Part shown: positions 34,281 to 43,032 of the stretch, piece by piece | How positions within the stretch are numbered: position 1 is the first letter of the stretch | Layout of the letters: the number at the start of each line of letters is the position of its first letter | Assembly (NCBI RefSeq): GCF_048323655.1 | Contig: NZ_JBLUWW010000001.1 | Coordinates: 930,001 to 994,000 of the forward strand | DNA length: 64,000 nt | Direction of reading: 5' to 3' | Origin: Salinimicrobium soli | GTDB taxonomy: Bacteria > Bacteroidota > Bacteroidia > Flavobacteriales > Flavobacteriaceae | Translations under genes and position numbers: made by a program | Notes under the pieces: generated by a model | The model's input: the letters and a program-made list of their open reading frames with translations, nothing else | The model's database searches: none | What the model was told of the DNA's origin: nothing

Positions 34281-35162
34281 TTAGTTGCGCTTATCTTCTC
34301 CCCATAGAAGTTTCTTGCGAAGTGTCTTTAAAAAGGTGTCTCCTGTAAATTCTACCATCTTAAGGGTGAAGGGTGCTTTTTGGATGGTTACGGTAGTATT
34401 GTTCTTGTAAGATGTGATTCGGGAGTCCATAGAGACAAGATAATCTTCTTCTCTTCCCGAAATTTTTAATCTTATTTTGGTGTTATCGGTAATAATAAGC
34501 GGTCTGGCATTAAGATTATGAGGTGCGATAGGGGTGATGGCCAGGGCCTTTGTTGCAGGGGTAATTACAGGGCCGCCACAGCTTAGCGAGTAGCCCGTTG
34601 AGCCGGTAGGGGTGGAGACGATTAAACCATCTGCCCAATAAGCCGTGAGATATTCATCATCCAGCCATGTCTCTATGGTGATCATGGAGGTGGTGTTCTT
34701 TCGGCTTACGGCAATTTCGTTGAGTGCAAAATGTCGTTTGCAGTCGTCATCTTCGGGTTCTGTGGAAAGGCACAAGAGCGTGCGCTCCGAAATACTATAC
34801 TGGTTTTTGACGAGTTGTGAAATGGTACTACGTATCTCTTCTTTGTTCACCGTGGCAAGAAAACCCAATCTTCCCGTATTAATTCCGAGAATAGGAATGT
34901 TGAGATCGTAAATATAATTTACTGCCTTTAAAATGGTCCCATCTCCTCCTACACTTAGAAAAAGGTCAAAAGAAGAATCAAGTTTCCTAAAGGTGCTAAA
35001 GTGGTGATAGTCCTTTTCAATTGATTTGTTCTGGTCTATCAGCCGGAAGAATTCTTCCTCAATAGCTACCTCTACATTTTCCTCCCCCAGCGCGTTGAGA
35101 AGTTCTTCAATATAAACTCCCGAATTAGCATGATAGAACTGCCCATAGATCCCTACTTTCAT
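34281..35162 (-). CDS. nadK: NAD kinase
   Basis: 293-residue NAD kinase, which phosphorylates NAD to NADP. Signature motifs are LSVGGDGTILKAVNYI (about 70-85), LGINTGRLGFLATV, the ligand loop DGLIVSTPTGSTGYSLSCGGPVI and a final LWGEDKRN. Length is normal. It starts 3 nt after the stop of the CBS-domain gene, so the two are translated from one message. Confidence 0.95.
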   Translation of the reverse strand: MKVGIYGQFYHANSGVYIEELLNALGEENVEVAIEEEFFRLIDQNKSIEKDYHHFSTFRKLDSSFDLFLSVGGDGTILKAVNYIYDLNIPILGINTGRLGFLATVNKEEIRSTISQLVKNQYSISERTLLCLSTEPEDDDCKRHFALNEIAVSRKNTTSMITIETWLDDEYLTAYWADGLIVSTPTGSTGYSLSCGGPVITPATKALAITPIAPHNLNARPLIITDNTKIRLKISGREEDYLVSMDSRITSYKNNTTVTIQKAPFTLKMVEFTGDTFLKTLRKKLLWGEDKRN

Positions 35163-35165
35163 CCG

Positions 35166-35822
35166 TTATATATTAAGATATTTATCCAGGTAGTCTGACC
35201 GATCCTTAAGGTCTGAAGAATATTTATCTTCCTGGTGGGTCGAGGCTATTTTGTATCCATATCTTCGGAAAGCCTGTAAAATAGCATTCACAGGGGTAGG
35301 GCCCGTTTTTATGGTGATCTGGGCCATGTCATTTTCGAGGCGGGAAACAAAAGCTCCCAATATCTGGGCTCCATTAGATTCTATGATCTGCGTGATCTCA
35401 CTGAAAGAATAATCTTTATATCCTTTTTCAACCGTAAAAATTCCGCCGGGGTTTGCAATAAAAGGAGCTTCGGTGAAAAGATTCATAATATCATAGAGTT
35501 CCAGGTATCCAAGATAGTGATTCTCCTCGTCAAGAACGGGCATGATATTCGTTTGGTTTTTGGAGAAATTGTGTAGTACGTCCATCCAGTTCTCCGTGTC
35601 TCTAACAAAAAATCCTTCCAGGGAATACTGGTACTCCTCGACTGTCTTTTCGGGGTCGAAGGTAATTATGTCATTTTCGGAAATGCTACCCACGTAAGTT
35701 CCTTCGTGCTGAATAGGAATGTGGGAATACTCGGGAGGCTCGAGCAGTTTTCTGATCTCACCAATTTTGCTGGTGATATCGGGCATTTTAATATCATTTA
35801 GTATGTATGGCTCAATGCTCAT
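35166..35822 (-). CDS. CBS domain protein
   Basis: 218-residue cytoplasmic protein with a pair of CBS domains in the first half: HIPIQHEGTYVGSISENDIITF (about 35-56) and NIMPVLDEENHYLGYLELYDIMNLF (about 91-115). A C-terminal ACT-like region follows, with GGIFTVEKGYKDYSFSEITQIIESNGAQILGAFV. CBS pairs bind adenine nucleotides, so it may sense energy or nucleotide state. It is coupled to nadK (3-nt gap), a fitting partner. MSIEPY at 35822 is the likely start; the in-frame ATG 21 nt upstream is possible. It is divergent from pdxJ. Confidence 0.85.
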   Translation of the reverse strand: MSIEPYILNDIKMPDITSKIGEIRKLLEPPEYSHIPIQHEGTYVGSISENDIITFDPEKTVEEYQYSLEGFFVRDTENWMDVLHNFSKNQTNIMPVLDEENHYLGYLELYDIMNLFTEAPFIANPGGIFTVEKGYKDYSFSEITQIIESNGAQILGAFVSRLENDMAQITIKTGPTPVNAILQAFRRYGYKIASTHQEDKYSSDLKDRSDYLDKYLNI

Positions 35823-35910
35823 GACTCCTCGTATTTTCTGCAAATTAATTAAAATAAAGTACTTTTTTGCCTATTCAACTTTGTATTTTTGTTCGAAACT
35901 CATACCAAAA

Positions 35911-36627
35911 ATGACAAAATTAAGCGTGAATATTAACAAGGTGGCAACCCTGCGGAATGCTCGCGGGGGAGATGTGCCTAACCTTGTTCAGGTGGCGAAG
36001 GATGTACAGAAGTTCGGGGCTCAGGGAATTACTATACATCCCCGGCCAGACGAACGGCACATCAGGTATAGCGATGTATTTGATCTTAAGCCTGTAGTGA
36101 CTACCGAATTCAATATTGAAGGAAATCCTATACCAAAATTCATAGAGCTTGTACTCAAAGCAAAACCGGAGCAGGTGACCCTGGTGCCAGATGCTGAAGA
36201 TGCCATTACTTCTAACGCCGGCTGGAATACTAAGAAGCACAAAGACTTTCTTCAGGAGGTGATCTCAGAATTTAAAAGGAACAACATACGCACCTCCATT
36301 TTTGTAGATCCCGATCCTGAAATGGTAAAAGCTGCCCTGGCAACCGGGACAGATCGCATCGAGCTTTATACTGAAGATTATGCCAAAGAGTACGAAAAGG
36401 GAAATACCGCAGCGATAGAACCCTACGCGCTTTGCGCTGAGATCGCCAATGAGCTGGGGCTGGGGATCAATGCTGGACATGATCTCTCCTTGAAAAATAT
36501 CGAATTCTTTAAAAATAATATTCCCGGCCTGCTGGAGGTGTCTATTGGGCATGCTCTAATTTCGGAAGCCCTATATGAGGGATTTGAAAAAGTAATTCAG
36601 GAATATTTAAAACTTCTTAAAAGCTGA
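35911..36627 (+). CDS. pdxJ: Pyridoxine 5'-phosphate synthase
   Basis: 238-residue PdxJ, which condenses 3-amino-2-oxopropyl phosphate with deoxyxylulose 5-phosphate to give the vitamin B6 ring. Family motifs are LSVNINKVATLRNARG at the start, ITIHPRPDERHIR, EGNPIPKFIELV, VTLVPD, RTSIFVDPD, RIELYTE and GLGINAGHDLSL. The start at 35911 gives the standard length; the frame is open upstream but the extra residues run into the divergent CBS gene. A TATTTTTG -7-like box lies at 35884-35891. The stop codon overlaps the start of the next gene. Confidence 0.95.
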   Translation: MTKLSVNINKVATLRNARGGDVPNLVQVAKDVQKFGAQGITIHPRPDERHIRYSDVFDLKPVVTTEFNIEGNPIPKFIELVLKAKPEQVTLVPDAEDAITSNAGWNTKKHKDFLQEVISEFKRNNIRTSIFVDPDPEMVKAALATGTDRIELYTEDYAKEYEKGNTAAIEPYALCAEIANELGLGINAGHDLSLKNIEFFKNNIPGLLEVSIGHALISEALYEGFEKVIQEYLKLLKS

Positions 36628-37388
36628 TGAAATTACATTCCACAATTGTAGGAGAAGGAAAGCCATTATTGATCCTCCATGGATTCCTGGGGATGAGTGA
36701 TAACTGGAGAACACTGGGTCGTGAATTTGCCGAAGCCGGTTACCAGGTTCATCTCATTGATCAGCGAAACCATGGGAGAAGTCCGCACAGTGAGGAGTTT
36801 AATTACCTGGTGTTGGCAAAAGATGTTAAAGAATATATTGATACCCATAGCCTGGAAAATTGCATTTTGCTGGGGCACTCCATGGGAGGTAAAACAGCTA
36901 TGACTGCGGCTTGTCTTTTTCCACATGTAGTGGAGAAATTGATCGTGGTGGATATTGCACCACGCTATTACGCGCCACATCACCAGCAGATCCTTGAAGG
37001 CTTGAATGCCCTTGACGCGGCAGAACTTTCTTCAAGGGGAGATGCTGAAGATCTATTGGCTAATTATGTAAAGGAGGAAGGTGTGAGGTTGTTCTTGTTG
37101 AAAAATCTTTACTGGAAAACTAAAGGTAAACTGGCCTTAAGAATGAACCTTCCGGCTTTAGAAAGAAATATTGAAGCCCTGGGAGAAAAATTACCTGATG
37201 ATTACAGATTTTCAGGCCCCACACTTTTCATAAAAGGGGAGCGATCAGATTATATTACTTCGGAGGATGAAAAAGAAATCAGTAAGCATTTTCCTTCCTC
37301 AAAAATTGTATCCATTCCCGGTTCGGGACACTGGGTCCATGCCGAAAATAAAGATGGTTTCTATGCCGCTGTAATGCAATTCCTGTAA
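36627..37388 (+). CDS. Alpha/beta hydrolase (YbfF-like esterase)
   Basis: 253-residue alpha/beta hydrolase fold protein. The oxyanion HGFLGMSDNW (about 18-27), DQRNHGRSPHSEEF and the nucleophile elbow LLGHSMGGKTAM with Ser at about 91 are clear; the acid is likely Asp in KGERSDYI, and the base is His in GSGHWVHAE. The pattern matches the YbfF/PldB-like esterases that act on small acyl esters or acyl-CoA. Substrate unknown. The ATGA overlap with pdxJ means coupled translation. Confidence 0.9.
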   Translation: MKLHSTIVGEGKPLLILHGFLGMSDNWRTLGREFAEAGYQVHLIDQRNHGRSPHSEEFNYLVLAKDVKEYIDTHSLENCILLGHSMGGKTAMTAACLFPHVVEKLIVVDIAPRYYAPHHQQILEGLNALDAAELSSRGDAEDLLANYVKEEGVRLFLLKNLYWKTKGKLALRMNLPALERNIEALGEKLPDDYRFSGPTLFIKGERSDYITSEDEKEISKHFPSSKIVSIPGSGHWVHAENKDGFYAAVMQFL

Positions 37389-37435
37389 TGGAATAAGAAA
37401 TTTATTGTGCACGCATAACAAAACAAAGGTATTTA

Positions 37436-37465
37436 TTGCATAATATCTAATTTATGCTATTTTTG
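37436..37465 (+). promoter_or_regulatory. Promoter of the FadL-like gene
   Basis: TTG at 37436-37438, 19 nt spacer, TATTTTTG at 37458-37465: full match to the Bacteroidota consensus, 31 nt before the start codon. Confidence 0.7.
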
Positions 37466-37496
37466 GACCATCTTATTAAAATTCACAAAAACAATC

Positions 37497-38768
37497 ATGA
37501 GAAAAATTTTATTTCTATTGGTGTTTGCACTAGCAAGCGCCGTGACTTATGCCGGCGGTTACCGGGTGAGTGTACAGGGACAGCGTGCGCTGGCCATGGG
37601 ACACACAGGGGTAGCAGTCGTAAACAGTGCCGAACTTGGCTTTTTTAACCCGGCCGGGTTAGTTTACCTCGAGAACAAACTTACAATTTCTGCAGGTGCA
37701 AGTGCCATCTTTTCTGATGTTGCCTGGCAGAATGAAGAAACAGGACAGAGTTTTAGAACTGATAATCCTGCGGGAACTCCTTTTTACTTCAACGCTTCCT
37801 ATAAATTAAAAGACTGGTTAGCAGTTGGTCTTAGTGTCTACACTCCGTATGGTAGTACTGTACAGTGGGAAGACGACTGGGCAGGGTCACATCTTGTGAA
37901 TAATATTGAATTACAGGCAATTTTCGTACAGCCTTTGGTATCTGTTAAGGTTACCGATTATCTTAGTTTTGGAGGTGGTCCAATTTATGTGACCGGAGCT
38001 GTTAATTTCAACAGGAACCTTAATAGAACTTTAGTAGATGAAGAAGGTAATCGCGCAAACGTTACCGTTGATGCTTCCGGAGTTTCTGCCTGGGGCTGGT
38101 CAGCAAGTGCGATGTTCAATGCTACCGATGATATCAGGGTAGGGGTGAACTATCGTTCAGAGATCCTGATGAACGCTGAAGGTGGGGAAGCCGATTTCGA
38201 GAATATTCCGAATACTCCTTTCCAGGGGCTCGACCAAATTGATGATACCGCTTTTGATGCTACTTTGCCTTTGCCCGCAGAACTAACTGTTGGTGTTTCT
38301 TATGAATTAAATGACAAATGGCTTCTGGCCTTTGATTACAACCGTACCTATTGGGGAGTTTATGAGTCTTTAGATATTGATTTCGCAGATCCAAACATTC
38401 CTGATTCTCAAAATGCACGTAACTACGAAGATTCCAATACCTGGAGATTTGGTGCGCAATATAATGCTACAGAAAAACTGGTACTTCGTGCCGGATATTA
38501 CCTGGATGAATCTCCTGTACAACCGGGTTACTTCGCTCCTGAGACCCCAAGAAATGACTCAATGGGATTCACTGCCGGGCTTTCACTGGACGTGACCTCT
38601 AAACTGGCCATTGACGCCTCTTTCGCTTACATCAGGTTTGATGAGGTAGATGCTTCCTATGACTATTATTATGAGCCTGGACAGAATGGTCCGGTAGCAG
38701 TGCCTTTTGAGGGTACTTACAAATCTGTGGCCTTTATTCCTGGACTGGGAATTACTTATAAACTATAA
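37497..38768 (+). CDS. OmpP1/FadL/TodX family outer-membrane transporter
   Basis: 423-residue outer-membrane protein with a signal peptide (ILFLLVFALASAVTYAG). The FadL-type N-terminal hatch is visible: GYRVSVQGQRALAMGHTGVAVVNSAELGFFNPAGLVYL, including the NPAGL motif, followed by barrel strands with the family segment GLSVYTPYGSTVQWEDDW and a closing PGLGITYKL. These channels take up hydrophobic compounds such as fatty acids by lateral diffusion. The SGNH lipoprotein gene starts 14 nt later, which suggests a joint lipid-uptake or lipid-processing role. Confidence 0.92.
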   Translation: MRKILFLLVFALASAVTYAGGYRVSVQGQRALAMGHTGVAVVNSAELGFFNPAGLVYLENKLTISAGASAIFSDVAWQNEETGQSFRTDNPAGTPFYFNASYKLKDWLAVGLSVYTPYGSTVQWEDDWAGSHLVNNIELQAIFVQPLVSVKVTDYLSFGGGPIYVTGAVNFNRNLNRTLVDEEGNRANVTVDASGVSAWGWSASAMFNATDDIRVGVNYRSEILMNAEGGEADFENIPNTPFQGLDQIDDTAFDATLPLPAELTVGVSYELNDKWLLAFDYNRTYWGVYESLDIDFADPNIPDSQNARNYEDSNTWRFGAQYNATEKLVLRAGYYLDESPVQPGYFAPETPRNDSMGFTAGLSLDVTSKLAIDASFAYIRFDEVDASYDYYYEPGQNGPVAVPFEGTYKSVAFIPGLGITYKL

Positions 38769-38782
38769 AAGCATATTATAAA

Positions 38783-40345
38783 ATGAAAAAACATTTAATC
38801 TATATAGGAATTCTTGCACTTGGATTTGCTTCCTGTGAGCCGGAATTCGAAAATCCGGTTGACTCGGGAGACCTGTACTCTAATGGAGAAGCAGATTTCT
38901 CTACTTATGTGGCGCTCGGAAATTCTTTGACGGCAGGATATGCCGACAATGCCCTGACTCAATATGGCCAAACCAATAGCTATCCTAATATTTTAGCTCA
39001 ACAATTTTCAACCGCTGGAGGAGGAGAATTTACTCAACCTTTAATGGCAGATAATATTGGTGGACTTTTACTGAATGGGGAAGTACTTTACGGCCCAAAA
39101 CTCGTACTTGCTTTTGATGCCCAGGGAAATCCTGCACCAAAGCCGTTGAACGAAATGCCGACAACTGAATTGAGCAATCATCTTTCAGGGTCATTTAATA
39201 ACATGGCAGTTCCGGGAGCAAAAAGCTTTCATTTAGTTGCGGCTAACTATGGTAGTATGGCCGGACTTTCTACCGGTGCAGCCAACCCTTATTTTGTGCG
39301 CTTCGCTTCAGAACCGGGAACAACTGTTGTTGCAGATGCAGTAGCTCAAAATCCTACCTTCTTTACATTGTGGATAGGTAGTAACGATGTGCTTTCTTTT
39401 GCCCTTTCTGGTGGAACAGGAGTTGATCAAACAGGAAATTTTGATCCTACAACTTATTCTTATGGTGACATTACAGATCCAATGGTCTTTGAGCAGGCCT
39501 ACAAAGCTATTGTGGGTGCTATGACTGCAAATGGAGCAAAAGGTGCTTTACTTACCGTACCAGATGTAACAAAAGTTCCTTATTTCACTACTGTTCCTAA
39601 CAATGCTCTTGTGCTTACAGCTGAGCAGGCAGCTGGTCTAACAGGTTATTTCCAGGCCGTTGCAGGAATATTTACTCAGTTCCTGATGCAACAGCAGGTT
39701 CCTGCAGAGCAGGCTCAGGCTATAGCAGCTCAGTATGCTATTAAATTCAATGCGGGTCCAAACCGTTTTATAATTGATGTTCCTGTTACTCAGACCAATC
39801 CGCTTGGTTTCCGTCAAATGACCGAAGAGGAATTGCTCCTTTTAACAATTAACCAGACTGCTATCAGACAACAGGGTTATGGTTCAGCTGCCATTACACC
39901 AGATGTAATGCAGGTATTGGGAATATTACAATCAGGAGGTCAGCCTACAGCAGAGCAGGCTCAATTGGTGTTGAACGCTGTGAACGGGATAGATGACAAA
40001 GATGTACTTGATTCTTCAGAACTCAACTCCATCAATACAGCCCGTGCCGCTTACAATCAAGTAATCGAGCAGGCAGCTCAAAAAGAGTCTTTGGCTTTTG
40101 TAGATGTAGAGCCATTCCAAAATGCTTTAGCAACCGGTGGAATTTCATTTGATTCAGGTGTGGTGACCGATACTTTTGGTACCGGAGGTGCTTTTTCTTT
40201 GGACGGGATACACCTTACTCCTCGTGGCTATGCTATAGTTGCGAATGAAGTGATCGCAAAAATCAATGAGACCTACAATTCCACAGTTCCAAAAGTCAAT
40301 ATTGGAGCTTACGGAACTATTACTCCAAGTAATAATGTACAGTAA
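38783..40345 (+). CDS. SGNH/GDSL-type hydrolase lipoprotein
   Basis: 520-residue lipoprotein; lipobox LGFASC with the Cys at about residue 18. The SGNH blocks are present in order: block I ALGNSLTAGYAD (Ser about 49, with GNSL in place of GDSL), block II Gly near NNMAVPGAKS, block III LWIGSNDVLSF and block V DGIHLTPRGYAIVANEV with the catalytic Asp and His. Between blocks III and V lies a large insertion (about 215-430) rich in Gln/Ala with repeated AEQAQ. Likely a lipase or esterase on the outer membrane. It is paired with the FadL-like transporter and followed by a strong terminator. Confidence 0.88.
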   Translation: MKKHLIYIGILALGFASCEPEFENPVDSGDLYSNGEADFSTYVALGNSLTAGYADNALTQYGQTNSYPNILAQQFSTAGGGEFTQPLMADNIGGLLLNGEVLYGPKLVLAFDAQGNPAPKPLNEMPTTELSNHLSGSFNNMAVPGAKSFHLVAANYGSMAGLSTGAANPYFVRFASEPGTTVVADAVAQNPTFFTLWIGSNDVLSFALSGGTGVDQTGNFDPTTYSYGDITDPMVFEQAYKAIVGAMTANGAKGALLTVPDVTKVPYFTTVPNNALVLTAEQAAGLTGYFQAVAGIFTQFLMQQQVPAEQAQAIAAQYAIKFNAGPNRFIIDVPVTQTNPLGFRQMTEEELLLLTINQTAIRQQGYGSAAITPDVMQVLGILQSGGQPTAEQAQLVLNAVNGIDDKDVLDSSELNSINTARAAYNQVIEQAAQKESLAFVDVEPFQNALATGGISFDSGVVTDTFGTGGAFSLDGIHLTPRGYAIVANEVIAKINETYNSTVPKVNIGAYGTITPSNNVQ

Positions 40346-40366
40346 TTAATACTTGCATAAATCTTA

Positions 40367-40396
40367 AAAACGCCGGGCTTTCCCGGCGTTTTTTTT
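40367..40396 (+). terminator. Terminator after the SGNH lipoprotein gene
   Basis: AAAACGCCGGG / CCCGGCGTTTT stem with loop CTTT and a run of T. The outer flanks (AAATCTTA... / ...TATCTTAGATTT) could extend the pairing partially. Confidence 0.92.
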
Positions 40397-40420
40397 ATCT
40401 TAGATTTAAAATCTAACCAA

Positions 40421-40762
40421 ATGATCTTCATTCTCCGCATTTTACTCACCGCAGTGGTCGTGGTCTTCTTAGCAAAATTCCTTCCGGGAGTTACCGTAGC
40501 AGGATACCTAACAGCCATAGTTGTGGCGCTGGTCCTTGCATTGCTGAATTTGATAGTCAAACCGGTCCTCATAATTTTCACCCTGCCGGTAACCATACTT
40601 ACCTTCGGACTTTTTCTCATAGTGATCAATGCCATTATTATCCTGCTGGCAGACGCTTTTGTGGGAGGTTTTGAGGTCTCAGGATTCTGGATAGCCCTGC
40701 TTTTCAGTATACTTCTTTCCATTTTTCAGTCGCTGCTCTTCTCGCTTGCCGAAAGGAAATAG
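40421..40762 (+). CDS. Small membrane protein of the phage-holin-4/YvlD family
   Basis: 113-residue hydrophobic protein with four helices (about 1-18, 25-48, 55-77 and 84-106). The pattern VAGYLTAIVVALVLALLNLIVKPVLIIFTLPVTILTFGLFLIVINAIIILLADAFV is typical of the family annotated as phage holin family 4 / YvlD, which is chromosomal and widespread; no phage genes are near. Function unknown. It sits alone between a terminator and the tig promoter. Confidence 0.85.
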   Translation: MIFILRILLTAVVVVFLAKFLPGVTVAGYLTAIVVALVLALLNLIVKPVLIIFTLPVTILTFGLFLIVINAIIILLADAFVGGFEVSGFWIALLFSILLSIFQSLLFSLAERK

Positions 40763-40791
40763 AGGCTTCTGAATTTCAGGTTTTTGAAACT

Positions 40792-40821
40792 TTGCTTGCT
40801 CTTAAAAAAGTTGTACTTTTG
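40792..40821 (+). promoter_or_regulatory. Promoter of tig
   Basis: TTG at 40792-40794, 19 nt spacer, TACTTTTG at 40814-40821; the tig start codon follows 26 nt later. Confidence 0.72.
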
Positions 40822-40847
40822 CAGACCAATTTTTATAAGAGTTTATA

Positions 40848-42161
40848 ATGAATATAACGAGAGAGAACATTGATGAACTGAATGCAGTAGTCAAAGTTGA
40901 CATTGCTAAGGAAGATTACAGCAGCAAAGTTGAAAAGGTGCTGAAGGACTACCGAAAGAATGCGAATATTCCCGGGTTCAGAAAAGGACACGTACCAATG
41001 GGAATGGTGAAGAAGCAGTATGGAAAGGCAGTTTTGGTAGATGAGGTGAATAAGCTGTTACAGGATGCCCTTAACAAGTATCTTACTGAAGAAAAACTGG
41101 ATGTTCTTGGAAATCCGTTGCCAAAAGAGCAGGAAAACTTCGATTGGGACAGTGAAACTTACACTTTTGAATTCGAACTGGGATTGTCTCCGCAGTTTGA
41201 GGTCAGCCTTGATAATAAAGAACCAATTACCCATTATAAGATCGTTGCCGGCGATGAGATGATCGACAACCAGATCAAGACCATTCAGAAGCAATACGGG
41301 AAACTTGTTTCCAAAGATGTTGCTGAAGAAGGAGACCAGGTAACCGGAACTTTCAAGAATGAAGAAGAAGGTATAGATACTAAAGCTACTTTGCCCCTTG
41401 ATAAAGTGAAGAATACCGAAAAATTGATCGGTGCAAAGGCAGGTGATGTTCTTACCTTGAATACAAAAGGCCTTTTTGAGGATGACCATGATCTTATGGA
41501 ATTCCTTAAAGTAGATCACGATAAAGCTCACGGGCTGGATATTGAGGTGGAATTTACAGTTTCTGAAGTTAACAAGCAGGAACTGGCAGACCTTGACCAG
41601 GAATTGTTTGATAAACTCTTCGGAAAAGGAGAAGTTACTTCAGTAACCGAACTTAAAGAAAAGATCAAAGAAGATGCGGCTAAGCAATTCGAGCAGCAGA
41701 GTGACCAGCAGTTGCTGAATGATGTTACTGAAATGTTGATCGAGAATACAAAGTTTGACCTTCCGAAGGAATTCCTTCAGAAGTGGATCCAGACTGCCGG
41801 AGAAAAAGAACTTTCAGAAGAAGAGGCTAAAGAGGAGTACGAAAAAAGCGAAAAAGGACTTCGTTTTCAGTTGATCGAAGGTAAATTGATCGCTGATCAT
41901 GACCTGCAGGTAAAATTTGAAGATCTTAAATCTTTTGCTAAAGATCGTATCAGGGAGCAAATGGCTCAGTTTGGTCAAATGAATCCGGAAGAAAAAGAAC
42001 TTGATGATATCGCTGCGCGTATCCTGTCTCGTCAGGATGAGGTGAAGCGTTTGTCTGAGCAATTGATGAACCAGAAATTACTTCAGCTTTACAAAGAGAA
42101 AGTGAACCTTAAAGAGAAAGAGGTAACATATGAAGAATTTGTTAAAGAGGTTTATCAATAG
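40848..42161 (+). CDS. tig: Trigger factor
   Basis: 437-residue ribosome-bound chaperone and prolyl isomerase. The ribosome-binding motif appears as NIPGFRKGHVPMGMVKKQYG (about 39-58). The FKBP-like domain covers about 150-240 (DVAEEGDQVTGTFKNEEEG) and the C-terminal helical arms about 260-437. Slightly divergent from proteobacterial versions, as usual in Bacteroidota. It has its own promoter and terminator. The tig-clpP-clpX order is the common bacterial arrangement. Confidence 0.95.
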   Translation: MNITRENIDELNAVVKVDIAKEDYSSKVEKVLKDYRKNANIPGFRKGHVPMGMVKKQYGKAVLVDEVNKLLQDALNKYLTEEKLDVLGNPLPKEQENFDWDSETYTFEFELGLSPQFEVSLDNKEPITHYKIVAGDEMIDNQIKTIQKQYGKLVSKDVAEEGDQVTGTFKNEEEGIDTKATLPLDKVKNTEKLIGAKAGDVLTLNTKGLFEDDHDLMEFLKVDHDKAHGLDIEVEFTVSEVNKQELADLDQELFDKLFGKGEVTSVTELKEKIKEDAAKQFEQQSDQQLLNDVTEMLIENTKFDLPKEFLQKWIQTAGEKELSEEEAKEEYEKSEKGLRFQLIEGKLIADHDLQVKFEDLKSFAKDRIREQMAQFGQMNPEEKELDDIAARILSRQDEVKRLSEQLMNQKLLQLYKEKVNLKEKEVTYEEFVKEVYQ

Positions 42162-42188
42162 AACTTTATTAAATTAATACTTATCTTT

Positions 42189-42224
42189 AAGGCGTTAGAC
42201 CGAATGCGGGATAACGCCTTTTTT
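42189..42224 (+). terminator. Terminator of tig
   Basis: AAGGCGTTA (42189-42197) / TAACGCCTT (42212-42220) stem followed by T residues. Confidence 0.85.
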
Positions 42225-42294
42225 AGCTAATATTTACAGGGGTTTTGAGAGATTTGTCAAAATTCCTTAAACAGGTAAACAGAGAAAATACTAT

Positions 42295-42969
42295 ATGGAT
42301 TACGGAAAAGAATTCGAGAAATACGCTACCAAACATCACGGGATCAATAGCAATTATTACAACCAGATAATCAGCAGTATGAACCCATTGGGAATGACTC
42401 CCAACATCATTGAAGAAAGGCAAATGAATATTGCCATTTTTGACGTGTTTTCACGCTTGATGATGGATCGTATCATCTTTTTGGGGACGGCTATTAATGA
42501 CCAGGTGGCCAACATTATTCAGGCACAGTTGTTGTTTCTTGAGAGTACAGATGCTTCCAAAGATATCCAGATATATATAAATTCTCCGGGAGGTAGTGTC
42601 TATGCAGGTCTTGGTATATATGATACCATGCAATTTATAAAACCAGATGTGGCTACCATCTGTACCGGAATGGCAGCTTCAATGGGAGCCGTTCTTTTAT
42701 GTGCCGGTGAAAAGGGGAAACGTAGCGGATTGCCACATTCCCGTGTAATGATCCACCAGCCTTTGGGAGGTGCACAGGGGCAGGCCAGTGATATTGAGAT
42801 CACCGCCCGTGAGATCCTGACTCTTAAAAAAGAGTTGTATGAGATCATCGCAAAACATTCTGGACAGACTTTCGAAAAGATCGAGGAAGACAGTGACCGG
42901 GACTACTGGATGAAAGCAGATAAAGCTTTGGAGTATGGAATGATTGATGAAATTTTAACTAGGGGCTAA
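42295..42969 (+). CDS. clpP: ATP-dependent Clp protease proteolytic subunit
   Basis: 224-residue serine protease subunit; tetradecamers degrade substrates fed by ClpX. Catalytic Ser is in CTGMAASMGAVLL (about 122-134) and His in GLPHSRVMIHQP (about 143-154); the Asp is in the later DSDRDYWM region. INSPGGSVYAGLGIYDTMQ is also diagnostic. The N-terminal 30 residues (MDYGKEFEKYATKHHGINSN) are longer than in E. coli, as in other Bacteroidota. clpX follows 63 nt downstream. Confidence 0.95.
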   Translation: MDYGKEFEKYATKHHGINSNYYNQIISSMNPLGMTPNIIEERQMNIAIFDVFSRLMMDRIIFLGTAINDQVANIIQAQLLFLESTDASKDIQIYINSPGGSVYAGLGIYDTMQFIKPDVATICTGMAASMGAVLLCAGEKGKRSGLPHSRVMIHQPLGGAQGQASDIEITAREILTLKKELYEIIAKHSGQTFEKIEEDSDRDYWMKADKALEYGMIDEILTRG

Positions 42970-43032
42970 ACTTCCCTTTTTAAAGAATGTAGAGAAGAGT
43001 CTTTGTGCTGCAAAGGCTGCAACAAAAAATTT

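Noticed and set aside
40421..40762. Phage remnant, because the product is named phage holin family
   Set aside because: The family is a common chromosomal membrane protein and no other phage gene is nearby.
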